Made by a program: the position numbers and the translations under genes. 64,000 bases of DNA. Source: Leifsonia sp. NPDC080035 (GTDB lineage: Bacteria; Actinomycetota; Actinomycetes; Actinomycetales; Microbacteriaceae). A model generated the notes under the pieces. It ran no database searches. It saw only the letters and a program-made list of their open reading frames with translations, and was not told the DNA's origin. Where the stretch lies: positions 1,550,001 to 1,614,000 of the forward strand of contig NZ_CP157390.1 in assembly GCF_040050925.1 (NCBI RefSeq). The letters are read 5' to 3'. Positions 15,078 through 23,454 of this stretch are shown one piece after another; within the stretch, counting starts at the first letter, position 1, and each line of letters starts with the position of its first letter.

Positions 15078-16591
15078 TTGCTGGCGTCCTCCGTGGTGTT
15101 CTGCTTGGCGACGAGGTCGACGACCTCGTCGTACTTCGGGCTGTTCATGAAGTTGTCGACCGAGACGTGCAGCGAGTTCGGGGACTGGCCCTTCGCCCGG
15201 TCGGTCAACTGCTGCTGCGTGATCACCAGGTCCGCCGTTCCGTCGAGGTTGCTGATCGCCTGGTTGGTCACCGTCACCCCTTCGACGCCGGCCTTCTTGA
15301 ACTTGTTCCGCAGCACGGACGCGCCCATCGCGCTCGAACCCATCCCAGCGTCGCACGCGAAGACGATGTTGCGCACCAGCCGGTTCGTGGCGTCGCCCTG
15401 CGCATCGCCGGTGTCGTGCTCGCCCTCGTTCACCAGGCTTCCGAGGACGCTGGACTCCTTGCCCTTGTTCGCCTCGGTCTGCGCGACGGCGGCGGACAGG
15501 TCGCCGGCGTTGCCCGCGGCGAGGTCGCGCTTGCGGCTGGACCGGAGCACGATCGCCGTGAAGGCGAACGAGACGGCCGCGGCGGCGACGATCGCCAGGG
15601 CGATGCCGAGCATGTTGGGCACCGGCGCCTGGGCGAAGATCGCGAACACCGACCCTGGCGCCGCCGGTGCCCGGAGGCCCGTCTGGAACGCGACGTTCAC
15701 CGCGACACCCGTCATGCCACCGAGGATGGCGCCGATGATGAGGATGGGCTTCATCAGCACGTACGGGAAGTAGATCTCGTGGATGCCGCCGAAGAACTGG
15801 ATGATGAACGCGCCCGGTGCGGCCGCGCGAGCCGCTCCCAGACCGAAGATCGCCCAGGCGAGCAGGATGCCGGCGCCGGGGCCGGGGTTCGTCTCGATGA
15901 GGAACAGGATCGACTTCCCGGCCTGCTGCGACTCCAGTGTTCCGATCGGGGTGAAGACGCCGTGGTTGATGGCGTTGTTCAGGAAGAGGACCTTGCCCGG
16001 CTCGACGAGGATGCTCACCAGGGGGAGCAGGTGCACCGACACGAGCCAGTCGACGCCCGCCTCCAGCGCCTTGCTCAGCCCCTGCACGAGCGGTGCGATG
16101 CCGAAGAAGGCGCCGATCGCCAGGAGGAAGCCGAGGATGCCGGCGGAGAAGTTGTTGACGAGCATCTCGAAGCCCGCCTTGATCTTCCCCTCCCAGATCC
16201 GGTCGACGAGCTTCATCAGGTAGCCGCCGAGGGGACCCATGATCATCGCTCCGATGAACATCGGGATGTCGGTGCCGACGATGACGCCCATGGCCGCGAT
16301 GGTGCCGACGACGCCGCCGCGGACGCCGTAGACCAGGCGACCGCCGGTGTTGGCGAGGAGCAGCGGGAGCAGGTACGTGATCATCGGGCCGACGAGGCTG
16401 GCGATGTCCTTGTTCGGGAACGGACCCTGCGCGATGAAGAGCGCCGTGACGATGCCCCACGCGATGAATGCGGCGATGTTCGGCATGACCATGTTCGAGA
16501 GGAAGGTGCCGAACCGCTGCACGTGGACGCGTGCACCTCCGGGCTTCTTCGGTGTCGACGGTGTCGTCGACGTCGCTGTCGCCGATGTCAT
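15074..16591 (-). CDS. mtlA: PTS mannitol-specific EIICB component
   Basis: 505 residues. Residues about 25-350 form the membrane EIIC domain with the MtlA segments FGTFLSNMVMPNIAAFIAWG, NNAINHGVFTPIG and FFGGIHEIYFPYVLMKP (the GIHE motif). After a polar linker comes the EIIB domain with phospho-Cys413 in IVFACDAGMGSSAMGA. The ATG at 16591 was preferred over an upstream in-frame ATG because it begins the conserved length and lies just after a GC-rich 40-base spacer from ptsI. It transports mannitol and phosphorylates it during uptake. Confidence 0.95.
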   Translation of the reverse strand: MTSATATSTTPSTPKKPGGARVHVQRFGTFLSNMVMPNIAAFIAWGIVTALFIAQGPFPNKDIASLVGPMITYLLPLLLANTGGRLVYGVRGGVVGTIAAMGVIVGTDIPMFIGAMIMGPLGGYLMKLVDRIWEGKIKAGFEMLVNNFSAGILGFLLAIGAFFGIAPLVQGLSKALEAGVDWLVSVHLLPLVSILVEPGKVLFLNNAINHGVFTPIGTLESQQAGKSILFLIETNPGPGAGILLAWAIFGLGAARAAAPGAFIIQFFGGIHEIYFPYVLMKPILIIGAILGGMTGVAVNVAFQTGLRAPAAPGSVFAIFAQAPVPNMLGIALAIVAAAAVSFAFTAIVLRSSRKRDLAAGNAGDLSAAVAQTEANKGKESSVLGSLVNEGEHDTGDAQGDATNRLVRNIVFACDAGMGSSAMGASVLRNKFKKAGVEGVTVTNQAISNLDGTADLVITQQQLTDRAKGQSPNSLHVSVDNFMNSPKYDEVVDLVAKQNTTEDASK

Positions 16592-16631
16592 GATGGGGCC
16601 TCGTTTCTTGTCGGGGTAAGGGCTACCCGGG

Positions 16632-18308
16632 TTAGGGGGTGAACCGGGCCGCGGCCGCTCGGACCGCATCCCGGGCTTCGGCCGCGCCGTCGGCGGCCAG
16701 GGCTGCCTCGGCCAGGACGCGAGCCTGGTCGAGGGTGTAACGGGTGAGGGAGAGCCGCACGTCGGCGATGGCCGCCGGCGACATGGAGAGCGTGGTCGCG
16801 CCGAGCCCGACGAGGACCACCGCGAGCAGCGGGTCCGCCGCCGCCTCGCCGCAGATGCCGACAGGCTTGCCCTTCGCAGCTCCGGCCGCGCCGACGTCGC
16901 CGATCAGGCGCAGGACGGCGGGATGCCACGGGTCCTGGAAGCCGGCGACCGAACCGAGGAGGCGATCGGCGGCGAGCGTGTACTGCGTGAGGTCGTTGGT
17001 GCCGATGGAGGCGAACGCCGCCTCCTCGAGCACGCGGTCGGCGAGGAGCGCGGCGGACGGGACCTCCACCATCACGCCGACGGTCTTCAGCCCGAACTCG
17101 CTCGCGAGCCGGACGAAATACCGCGTCTCTTCGACGGTGGCCACCATCGGCGCCATCACCCAGAGGTCGGCGTCGGTGCGGGCGTCCGCCTCGGCGAGAG
17201 CGGTCAGCTGTTCGCGCAGGATGTCCTCGTTGGCGCGCAGCGCGCGCAGTCCGCGCAGGCCGAGGGCCGGGTTGTCCTCGTGCGCGTCGTTGAGGAACTC
17301 GAGCGGCTTGTCCGCGCCGGCATCGAGCACGCGCACGACGACCTTCTTGCCGGGGAAGGCCTGCAGCAGCTTCGCGTACTGGTCGCGCTGCTGCTCCACC
17401 GTCGGCGCCATCCGCGCGTCCAGGAAGAGGAACTCGGTCCGGAACAGGCCGACGCCCTCCGCCCCGGCCGCGAGAGCCGCGTCGGCTCCTTCCGCGGAGC
17501 CGAGGTTCGCCAGCAACGGGATGCTGGTGCCGTCCGCGAGCACGCCGGGCTCCAGGCCGCCGGAGAGGGCGGCCTTCCTGTCCTCGATGCGCCGTTCGGC
17601 GTCGGCCCGCTGCTCGGGAGTGGGGGAGACGGTCACCGTTCCTGCTGCGGCGTCCACGATCACCTCGGTGCCGTCCGCGAGCCCGTCCGCGCCCGCGACG
17701 CCGACGATCGCGACGATCGCCTTCTCGCGCGCGAGGATCGCGGTGTGCGAGGTCGGTCCGCCCTCGCGCGTGACCAGGCCGAGCACCTTGCTCAGGTCCA
17801 GCAGCGCGGTGTCGGCGGGGGCGAGGTCCCTGGCGACGAGGATGTACGGCTCGTCCGACTCCGGGACGCCGGGGGCGGGGCGGCCCTCCAGCGCGGCGAT
17901 GACCCGCTGGGCCACGTCGTCGAGGTCGGTGGCGCGCTCGCCCATGTAGCCGCCCAGGCCGATGAGCATGTCGCGGAACACCGCGAAGCCCTCGTACACG
18001 GCCCGCTCGGCGGTCTTGCCGCCGTCGATGCGGGAGGCGACGTCGTCGGCGAGGGTCGAGTCCTCCGCCATCATCGACTGCGCCTCGAGCACGTCGGAGG
18101 CGACGCCGGTCACCTTCGCGGCACGGGCGCGGAGATCGGCGCCCACCGCGGCGACGGCCGCGGTCACGCGGGCCTTCTCCTCGTCGGGCGTGCGGGTGCT
18201 CGCCTCGTCGGCGGGCTCGGGGAGCGGATCGGACATCCGGAGCACGCGCCCCAGCGCGAGGCCCTGGCCGATGCCGGCTCCGGTCAGCTGCGTCGTCGTG
18301 TCGCTCAT
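16632..18308 (-). CDS. ptsI: Phosphoenolpyruvate-protein phosphotransferase (PTS enzyme I)
   Basis: 558 residues, normal EI length. His188 in TREGGPTSHTAILARE accepts phosphate from phosphoenolpyruvate. EGVGLFRTEFLFLDARMAPT is the PEP-binding signature of the barrel domain, and Cys486 in GICGEAAADPLL is the catalytic cysteine. It starts the phosphorelay to HPr. It lies between ptsH and mtlA, with two bases between the ptsH stop and its ATG, so general PTS enzymes are expressed with the mannitol genes. Confidence 0.95.
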   Translation of the reverse strand: MSDTTTQLTGAGIGQGLALGRVLRMSDPLPEPADEASTRTPDEEKARVTAAVAAVGADLRARAAKVTGVASDVLEAQSMMAEDSTLADDVASRIDGGKTAERAVYEGFAVFRDMLIGLGGYMGERATDLDDVAQRVIAALEGRPAPGVPESDEPYILVARDLAPADTALLDLSKVLGLVTREGGPTSHTAILAREKAIVAIVGVAGADGLADGTEVIVDAAAGTVTVSPTPEQRADAERRIEDRKAALSGGLEPGVLADGTSIPLLANLGSAEGADAALAAGAEGVGLFRTEFLFLDARMAPTVEQQRDQYAKLLQAFPGKKVVVRVLDAGADKPLEFLNDAHEDNPALGLRGLRALRANEDILREQLTALAEADARTDADLWVMAPMVATVEETRYFVRLASEFGLKTVGVMVEVPSAALLADRVLEEAAFASIGTNDLTQYTLAADRLLGSVAGFQDPWHPAVLRLIGDVGAAGAAKGKPVGICGEAAADPLLAVVLVGLGATTLSMSPAAIADVRLSLTRYTLDQARVLAEAALAADGAAEARDAVRAAAARFTP

Positions 18309-18310
18309 GA

Positions 18311-18577
18311 TCAGGCGTCGTGGTCCGTTGCGAGGATCTCGGCCAGGTCGTCGAGCACCGCTTCGGCGTTCGGCGCGTCCGTGGTGAGCACGATCTTGTC
18401 GCCGTGGTCGATGCCGAGCGAGATCACGCCGAGGATGCTGCCGGCGTTCACGGCCTTGCCGCCCTCCTTCGAGAGCTGCACCGTGGCGCCCGAGTTGTTC
18501 ACCGCCTCCACGAAGAGCTTCGCCGGCCGGGCGTGCAGCCCGTGGCTCGATCCGACAGTGATGATCCGCTCAGCCAT
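18311..18577 (-). CDS. ptsH: Phosphocarrier protein HPr
   Basis: 88 residues. His15 in SSHGLHARPAK is the phosphoryl carrier, and the Ser47 region AGSILGVISLG corresponds to the regulatory serine segment of Gram-positive HPr. AAGGAGA lies a few bases before the ATG. It carries phosphate from EI to EIIA domains. No HPr kinase is visible in the window. Confidence 0.95.
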   Translation of the reverse strand: MAERIITVGSSHGLHARPAKLFVEAVNNSGATVQLSKEGGKAVNAGSILGVISLGIDHGDKIVLTTDAPNAEAVLDDLAEILATDHDA

Positions 18578-18619
18578 GGTTGGTCTCCTTCTGTTCCGTG
18601 GGCGAGATGCCGTCCGCTC

Positions 18620-18928
18620 TCATAGTGCCGCCGCTTTCGCGTCGAGGGCCAGATCGAGCGCCCGGCCTCCGTCGAGCGCGGCGGGCGACACCGGCGGAAG
18701 GACCGCGACGGCCGTGCCGGTCTCGGCGGCCCTGGCGCGCAGGCCGGGCACCGAGGATTCGAGGTGCGCGCCGACGAGGACGACGTCGACGCCCTCGAAC
18801 GAGTCGAGCTGGCTCGCGCTCCCGGCGGCGACGTCGGCCTGCAGCCCGCGGGCGGCCGCGGCATTGCGCAGCTTCACGGCAACGAACGTGCTGGAGGCGC
18901 CCGCGCCGCAGACGACGACGATCTTCAT
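18620..18928 (-). CDS. Stand-alone PTS EIIB, lactose/cellobiose type
   Basis: 102 residues. MKIVVVCGAGASSTFVAVKL contains the phosphoacceptor Cys7 in the P-loop-like turn of lactose/cellobiose EIIB proteins. The DVVLVGAHLESSVPGLRARA and VAVLPP segments follow the family order. It is the first gene of the mannitol operon, 42 bases before ptsH, yet no matching EIIC or EIIA gene is present and MtlA already has its own EIIB. It may serve a distant permease or act as a signalling partner for the PRD activator; neither can be shown from sequence. Confidence 0.8.
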   Translation of the reverse strand: MKIVVVCGAGASSTFVAVKLRNAAAARGLQADVAAGSASQLDSFEGVDVVLVGAHLESSVPGLRARAAETGTAVAVLPPVSPAALDGGRALDLALDAKAAAL

Positions 18929-19017
18929 CGACCTGGCCTTTCGAGTGGAGCTGATGGATCGTCTGCCATGCTCCCTCCGCGCGTCCGCCGGTTCCAGCAG
19001 CCTTTCTTCCGGGGGTG

Positions 19018-19079
19018 CGGAAAGCCGAGCGGAAAGCTCTCGTCCGTGCGCCGAGGGGTGGTTGACTCGGTACGGAAAG
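19018..19079 (+). promoter_or_regulatory. Three direct CGGAAAG repeats upstream of mtlR
   Basis: CGGAAAG occurs at 19018-19024, 19030-19036 and 19073-19079, with a partly complementary TTTCTTCCG just upstream (19003-19011), in the 161-base gap between the divergent mannitol operon and mtlR. The last copy doubles as the ribosome-binding site of mtlR. The other two may be activator sites, as PRD regulators bind near such divergent promoters. This is a weak, unproven reading. Confidence 0.3.
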
Positions 19080-19089
19080 GCGGTGCCCG

Positions 19090-20988
19090 GTGGCGCTCTC
19101 GGCGAAGCAGGCGAGGATGCTCGACATCCTCTCGCGTCGTGCTGCCTGGGTGACGGCCGCCGAGCTCGCCCACGACCTCGGGGTGACCACGCGCAGCATC
19201 CGCAGTTACGTCGCCGCGCTCGGCGGCGTCGTCGAGTCCGGCCCGAACGGGTACCGGGTGCGGCAGGACGCCTACGCCGCGCTGCTCGCGGACGCTGACC
19301 AGGACGCCGACTCCGGGTCGCCGCAGGAGCGCCTCGTCTTCGTCGCGCGCCGGCTGCTCGACGAGCCGGAGGGCATCGACGTGTACGAGACAGCGGACAG
19401 CCTGTATGTGAGCGAGTCGACGATCGAATCGGATCTGACCCGGATGCGCGGCCTCCTCGCCGGCACAGAGCTGACGCTGGAGCGGCAGGGCCCGATCGCG
19501 CGGCTCGCCGGGCCGGAGATCGCCAGGCGCAAGCTGATCAGCCGGCTGTTCCGCGACGAGATGCGCCAGAGCGTCGTCGACGTCGCGCGCATCCAGGAGG
19601 CGTTCGCCTCGCGGGGGCTCACCGAGTTCAAGGGCGATCTGGTCGCGATGCTCGACGCACGCGGGTTCTTCGTCAACGAGTACGGCATCAACGACGTCCT
19701 GCTGCACATGGCCGTCGCCCTCGACAGGGTGGCGAAGGATCGCGTCCTGCCGGCCGCGGGCGACCCCGGCGTGAGCGAGACCATCCGCTCGCTGGCCGAT
19801 GACCTGGGCGGGCTCATCCGCACGCACTTCGACGTGGAGCTGGACGCCACCGAACTGCGCTACCTCGCCATCCTGATGCGCACCAGGGTGATCGCCCCCG
19901 GCGCGGGCAGGGACACGGTGGAGGAGTTCGTCAGCGAGGACGACCTGGCGGTCGTGCGCGGCATCGTCTCCCGTGCCTCCGCCGAGTACCTCGTCGACCT
20001 GCGCGACGAGAACTTCATCGTGCGGCTCACCCTGCACGTGCAGAACCTGGTGGCGCGGGCCCACGAGAAGACCTACTCGCGCAACCCGCTCACCCGGTCG
20101 ATCAAGAGTTCGTACCCGATGATCTACGAGCTCGCGGTCTACATCGCGAGCCGGTTGCAGGCGGCGGAGGGGATCGAGGTCAACGACGACGAGATCGCCT
20201 ACATCGCGATGCACGTCGGCGCCTACCTCGAGCAGCAGTCGCGGCGGAGGGACGCGGTCACCTGTGCGGTCGTCTGCCCGAACTACTACGACATGCACAT
20301 CCTGCTCCGCGAGCGACTGGAGGCCACCCTCGGCGACGAGCTGGACATCACCACCGTGATCACCACGGCGGATGCGGACTGGTCGACCATCGACGCCGAC
20401 CTGGTGCTGACCACGATCGATCCGCGCGGCCGGCGGGAGAACGCGATCATCGTCCAGCCGTTCCTCACCGAGACCGACGTCGACCACGTCCGTCAGTCGG
20501 TCGCCCGCATCCGGCGCCAGCGCCGCAGGGCCGCGATCAAGAGCGAACTGCTGGAGTACTTCGACGAGAGCCTGTTCCTGCGCAACTTCTACGCGCGGGA
20601 TGCGATCACGATGATCCGCGCGCTCGGCGACAGGATGATCGCGGCCGACGCGATCGACGCGGAGTACGTCGCCCAGTCCATCGAGCGCGAGCAGATGTCG
20701 TCCACGGCGTTCACGGACTCGCTGGCCGTGCCGCACGCGATGACCATGAGCGCCAAGCGCACCGCCATCGCGATCGTCGTCAACGACACGGCGATGGACT
20801 GGGGCGACGCCCGCGTCAACGTGATCGCCTTCATCGCGTTCTCGGCGGGCGGGAGGGCGGCCTTCCAGACCGTCTTCGACCAGTTCGTCGAGGTCTTCTC
20901 CGACCGGGAGGCCGTACTGGGTCTGATCCGCAGGGCGGACACCTTCACGGCGTTCATCGACGAGCTGGTGCGCATCATCGACGCGTGA
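19090..20988 (+). CDS. mtlR: BglG/MtlR-type PRD transcriptional activator of the mannitol operon
   Basis: 632 residues from a GTG start preceded by GGAAAGG. The order is an N-terminal helix-turn-helix (ARMLDILSRRAAWVTAAELAH onward) and a second DNA-binding Mga-like region. Two PRD domains follow, one at about 190-300 and one at about 300-405, with conserved His in INDVLLHMAVALDR and YIAMHVGAYLEQQ. Then come an EIIB-like domain (about 415-500) and a C-terminal EIIA domain with MTMSAKR-adjacent His in DSLAVPHAM. In this family PTS phosphorylation of the PRDs and EIIA controls activity. It is divergent from the operon it most likely activates. Confidence 0.88.
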   Translation: MALSAKQARMLDILSRRAAWVTAAELAHDLGVTTRSIRSYVAALGGVVESGPNGYRVRQDAYAALLADADQDADSGSPQERLVFVARRLLDEPEGIDVYETADSLYVSESTIESDLTRMRGLLAGTELTLERQGPIARLAGPEIARRKLISRLFRDEMRQSVVDVARIQEAFASRGLTEFKGDLVAMLDARGFFVNEYGINDVLLHMAVALDRVAKDRVLPAAGDPGVSETIRSLADDLGGLIRTHFDVELDATELRYLAILMRTRVIAPGAGRDTVEEFVSEDDLAVVRGIVSRASAEYLVDLRDENFIVRLTLHVQNLVARAHEKTYSRNPLTRSIKSSYPMIYELAVYIASRLQAAEGIEVNDDEIAYIAMHVGAYLEQQSRRRDAVTCAVVCPNYYDMHILLRERLEATLGDELDITTVITTADADWSTIDADLVLTTIDPRGRRENAIIVQPFLTETDVDHVRQSVARIRRQRRRAAIKSELLEYFDESLFLRNFYARDAITMIRALGDRMIAADAIDAEYVAQSIEREQMSSTAFTDSLAVPHAMTMSAKRTAIAIVVNDTAMDWGDARVNVIAFIAFSAGGRAAFQTVFDQFVEVFSDREAVLGLIRRADTFTAFIDELVRIIDA

Positions 20989-21005
20989 CCGCCCCGGACG
21001 CGGAC

Positions 21006-21035
21006 GAGGCCCGCGGGGCGAACCCCACGGGCCTC
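21006..21035. terminator. Bidirectional terminator between mtlR and lipoprotein gene
   Basis: GAGGCCCG (21006-21013) pairs with CGGGCCTC (21028-21035). After one C/A mismatch the stem continues with GGGG/CCCC around a CGAA tetraloop-like turn. It lies 18 bases after the mtlR stop and 16 bases before the stop of the convergent lipoprotein gene. Confidence 0.75.
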
Positions 21036-21050
21036 ATCGACGCTGTCGCG

Positions 21051-21458
21051 TCAGTTGGCGGTGACCAGGTACGTCACCGAGACGCCGGGCGTGCCGACGG
21101 CGACCGTGTACGTGTCGTTCACGAAGACGGCCTTGGTGTCCGTCGCTCCGGCCTGGGCCTTGTAGCCGGCCTTCTCGAGGGCGGCCTTGGCGTCGGCGAA
21201 ACCGGTCTTGTTGTCGGGCTGGACGGTGACCGACCAGCCGTTGGCCTTGTCGCCGCGGGCGACGAGGATCGTACCGGGGATGAGCGGGACGTCGCTCTTC
21301 GGGAAGTCCGACGGGAGCGACTGGGAGGCGGCTTTCGTCTCCGAGGCGGTCGGGCTGTCGCTCGCGTTCGAGCCGGTGCCGGAGCAGCCGGCGAGCGACG
21401 CGATTGTCAGGGCCGCCACGAGAGCGGCAGGGGCGATCATCGACTTGGCTGTGCGCAT
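21051..21458 (-). CDS. Small lipoprotein of unknown function
   Basis: 135 residues. The ATG with AGGAAG about six bases upstream was preferred over an ATG 39 bases earlier, because it places a clean lipoprotein signal at the start: Met-Arg-Thr-Ala-Lys, a hydrophobic run, and lipobox SLAGC with Cys25. A Ser/Ala/Thr/Asp linker (about 26-48) is followed by one compact alpha/beta-looking domain of about 85 residues (GWSVTVQPDNKTGFADAKAALEKAGYK). No family recognised; it is predicted to be anchored outside the membrane. Confidence 0.75.
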   Translation of the reverse strand: MRTAKSMIAPAALVAALTIASLAGCSGTGSNASDSPTASETKAASQSLPSDFPKSDVPLIPGTILVARGDKANGWSVTVQPDNKTGFADAKAALEKAGYKAQAGATDTKAVFVNDTYTVAVGTPGVSVTYLVTAN

Positions 21459-21553
21459 ATTTCTTCCTAGTGCTGTATGTGGTGCGGTGTGCAACATACA
21501 AGCCTACTGCGCGACCACCGACGGTGGACCCTCCGGTCTGCCCGGGAGGGCGC

Positions 21554-22237
21554 TCAGCCGAGCAGCAGCGAGCTCAGCTGGTCGGCAGAGTGCACGACCG
21601 CGATCGCGCCGGCCGCCTCGGCGGGGGAGCCGTAGCCCCACTCGACGAGGATCGTCGGCAGGCCGTGCTCGCCCGCGCCCTCCACGTCGTACTGCCGGTC
21701 GCCGACCATGACGGTGTGCGCGAGGTCGACGCCTTGCTCGGTGAGCCGGCGCAGCGCCTCCTCCACCACGTCCGCCTTCGCGCTGCGGCTCTCGTCCTCC
21801 GTCGCGCCCGCGATCACATCGAAGTACGACGCGAGGCCGAAGTGCTCCAGGATGCGGACGGCCTGCACCTCTGGCTTGCTCGTGGCGACGGCGAGCGGGA
21901 TGCCTGCAGTGTGCAGACGCTGCAGCAGGCCGCGGATGCCGGGGAAGACCGCGCTGTCGAAGGCGCCGCTGGCCGCGTAGTCGACGCGGTACACCGCGAG
22001 CGCGTCGCGGGCGGCCGCCTCGTCCATCCCGGCCATGCTCTGCAGGGAGTCGAGGAGCGGCGGACCGACGTACTCGACGAGCTGGGCGGGCGCCGGGACG
22101 GGCATCCCGAGGGTCTCGAAGGTCCGGGCGAGGGAGGCGGTGATGCCGGGGGCGGAGTCGGTGAGTGTGCCGTCGAGGTCGAACAGGATGCAGGTCCAGG
22201 TTCGGGTGACGGTGGTCGTCGGGGTCGGGTTGGTCAT
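21554..22237 (-). CDS. HAD-superfamily hydrolase, phosphoglycolate-phosphatase-like
   Basis: 227 residues. All four HAD motifs are present: FDLDGTLTDSAPGI (nucleophile and acid Asp), AVATSKP (Thr/Ser motif II), the motif III Lys in SRSAKADVVEEAL, and MVGDRQYDVEGA (motif IV Asp pair). The cap inserted after motif I is the helical C1 type found in Gph/PpaX-like phosphatases (subfamily IA). The exact substrate cannot be told. It is monocistronic; the 95-base gap downstream contains a CCACCG-A-CGGTGG palindrome (near 21521-21533). Confidence 0.85.
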   Translation of the reverse strand: MTNPTPTTTVTRTWTCILFDLDGTLTDSAPGITASLARTFETLGMPVPAPAQLVEYVGPPLLDSLQSMAGMDEAAARDALAVYRVDYAASGAFDSAVFPGIRGLLQRLHTAGIPLAVATSKPEVQAVRILEHFGLASYFDVIAGATEDESRSAKADVVEEALRRLTEQGVDLAHTVMVGDRQYDVEGAGEHGLPTILVEWGYGSPAEAAGAIAVVHSADQLSSLLLG

Positions 22238-22274
22238 AGCAGTCCCATGATATGTGGCGTATTCGTGTGCGCCC

Positions 22275-22697
22275 TCAGTGCTCGCTGAGGGCGGACTCGA
22301 TGTGCGAGCGGGCGACCACCATCGTGTGCGGGGCGCCGGGATCGAACTGCACGGCGACGAAGTCGGCGGTGCGGATGTAGCCGAGCGCCTCGGTCGCCGG
22401 CACGATGACCGCCTGGACGCGCGTGCCCTTCCCCGTCGCGGCGCCGACGGCCGTGCGCAGCGCCTTCATCGAGGTGAAGAGCGGGAGGACGGCTTCTCCG
22501 GTGGTGGAGCTGATGGTCCGCAGCCGGACCTCGTCGGCACTGGAGCCCGTGACATCGACCACCAGGCCGCCCTTCTGCGCCGCGGCGAGCAGCGCATCCA
22601 GGTTCTCCATGGTCGGCTCGGCGGCGATCGCGGCCAGTGCCGTGCGCACCGGGCCGTTCTCGTAGCTCTGCGGGAAGCGTCCCTGTGGCGCCGCCAT
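22275..22697 (-). CDS. SseB-domain protein
   Basis: 140 residues. The pattern of a small alpha/beta domain with FTSMKALRTAVGAATGKGTRVQAVI and VQFDPGAPHTMVVAR resembles the SseB N-terminal domain of uncharacterised actinobacterial proteins. There is no signal peptide or membrane segment. Its ATG overlaps the nucS stop (TGATG), so the two are translationally coupled. Function is unknown; coupling to nucS is positional evidence only. Confidence 0.7.
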   Translation of the reverse strand: MAAPQGRFPQSYENGPVRTALAAIAAEPTMENLDALLAAAQKGGLVVDVTGSSADEVRLRTISSTTGEAVLPLFTSMKALRTAVGAATGKGTRVQAVIVPATEALGYIRTADFVAVQFDPGAPHTMVVARSHIESALSEH

Positions 22698-23392
22698 CAG
22701 AACAGCCTCGAGTCGCTGTCGTCGAGGCCGCGCATCGCGTCGTAGTCGAGCACGAGGCAGCGGATGCCGCGGTCCTCCGCGAGGGTCCGCGCCTGCGGCT
22801 TGATCTCCTGCGCGGCGAAGACGCCGGACACCGGCGCGAGCAGCGGGTCCCTGTTCATCAGTTCCAGGTAGCGGGTGAGCTGCTCGACACCGTCGATGTC
22901 ACCGCGGCGCTTGAGCTCGACGGCGACGGAGGCGCCGCCCGCGTCCCGCGCCAGGATGTCCACCGGCCCGATCGCGGTCATGTACTCCCGGCGCACCAGC
23001 ACGTGACCGTCGCCGAGCAGGTGGATCTGCTCCGCGAGCAGCTTCTGCAGGTGCGCCTCGACGCCGTCCTTCTGCAGGCCGGGGTCGATCCCGAGCTCGT
23101 GGGCCGTGTCGCTGAGCACCTCGTGGATGGAGACGACGAGCATGTCCGCCGTCTTCGCCTGGGTGACGCGCCAGACCTGCGTGATGCCCGCCTCGCGCTG
23201 CAGTTCGTCCGGCTCGTCGACCGTGAGTGTGCACGGCGGACTCATCCAGTTGAGCGGCTTGTACGAGCCGCCGTCGGAGTGCACGAGCAGGCTGCCGTCG
23301 GCCTTGAGCATCAGCAGCCGCTTCGCGAGCGGCAGGTGAGCGCTCAGCCGGCCGGCGTAGTCGACGGAGCAGTTGGCAATCACGAGGCGCAC
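22697..23392 (-). CDS. nucS: Mismatch endonuclease NucS (EndoMS)
   Basis: 231 residues from a GTG start. The N-terminal dimerisation region runs to about residue 115. The PD-(D/E)XK nuclease core is visible as GPVDILARD and VAVELKRRGDIDGVEQLTRYLE (Asp, Glu, Lys). The C-terminus ends DSRLF, the beta-clamp binding tail of this family. In actinobacteria, which lack MutS/MutL, NucS carries out non-canonical mismatch repair by cutting both strands at mismatches. It is followed by the coupled SseB-like gene. Confidence 0.95.
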   Translation of the reverse strand: MRLVIANCSVDYAGRLSAHLPLAKRLLMLKADGSLLVHSDGGSYKPLNWMSPPCTLTVDEPDELQREAGITQVWRVTQAKTADMLVVSIHEVLSDTAHELGIDPGLQKDGVEAHLQKLLAEQIHLLGDGHVLVRREYMTAIGPVDILARDAGGASVAVELKRRGDIDGVEQLTRYLELMNRDPLLAPVSGVFAAQEIKPQARTLAEDRGIRCLVLDYDAMRGLDDSDSRLF

Positions 23393-23454
23393 CGGACAAG
23401 TGTACGGTGTCGTCCCGCCCGTCCGGCGTCGGACGGTACTGCCAGGATGGGCCC

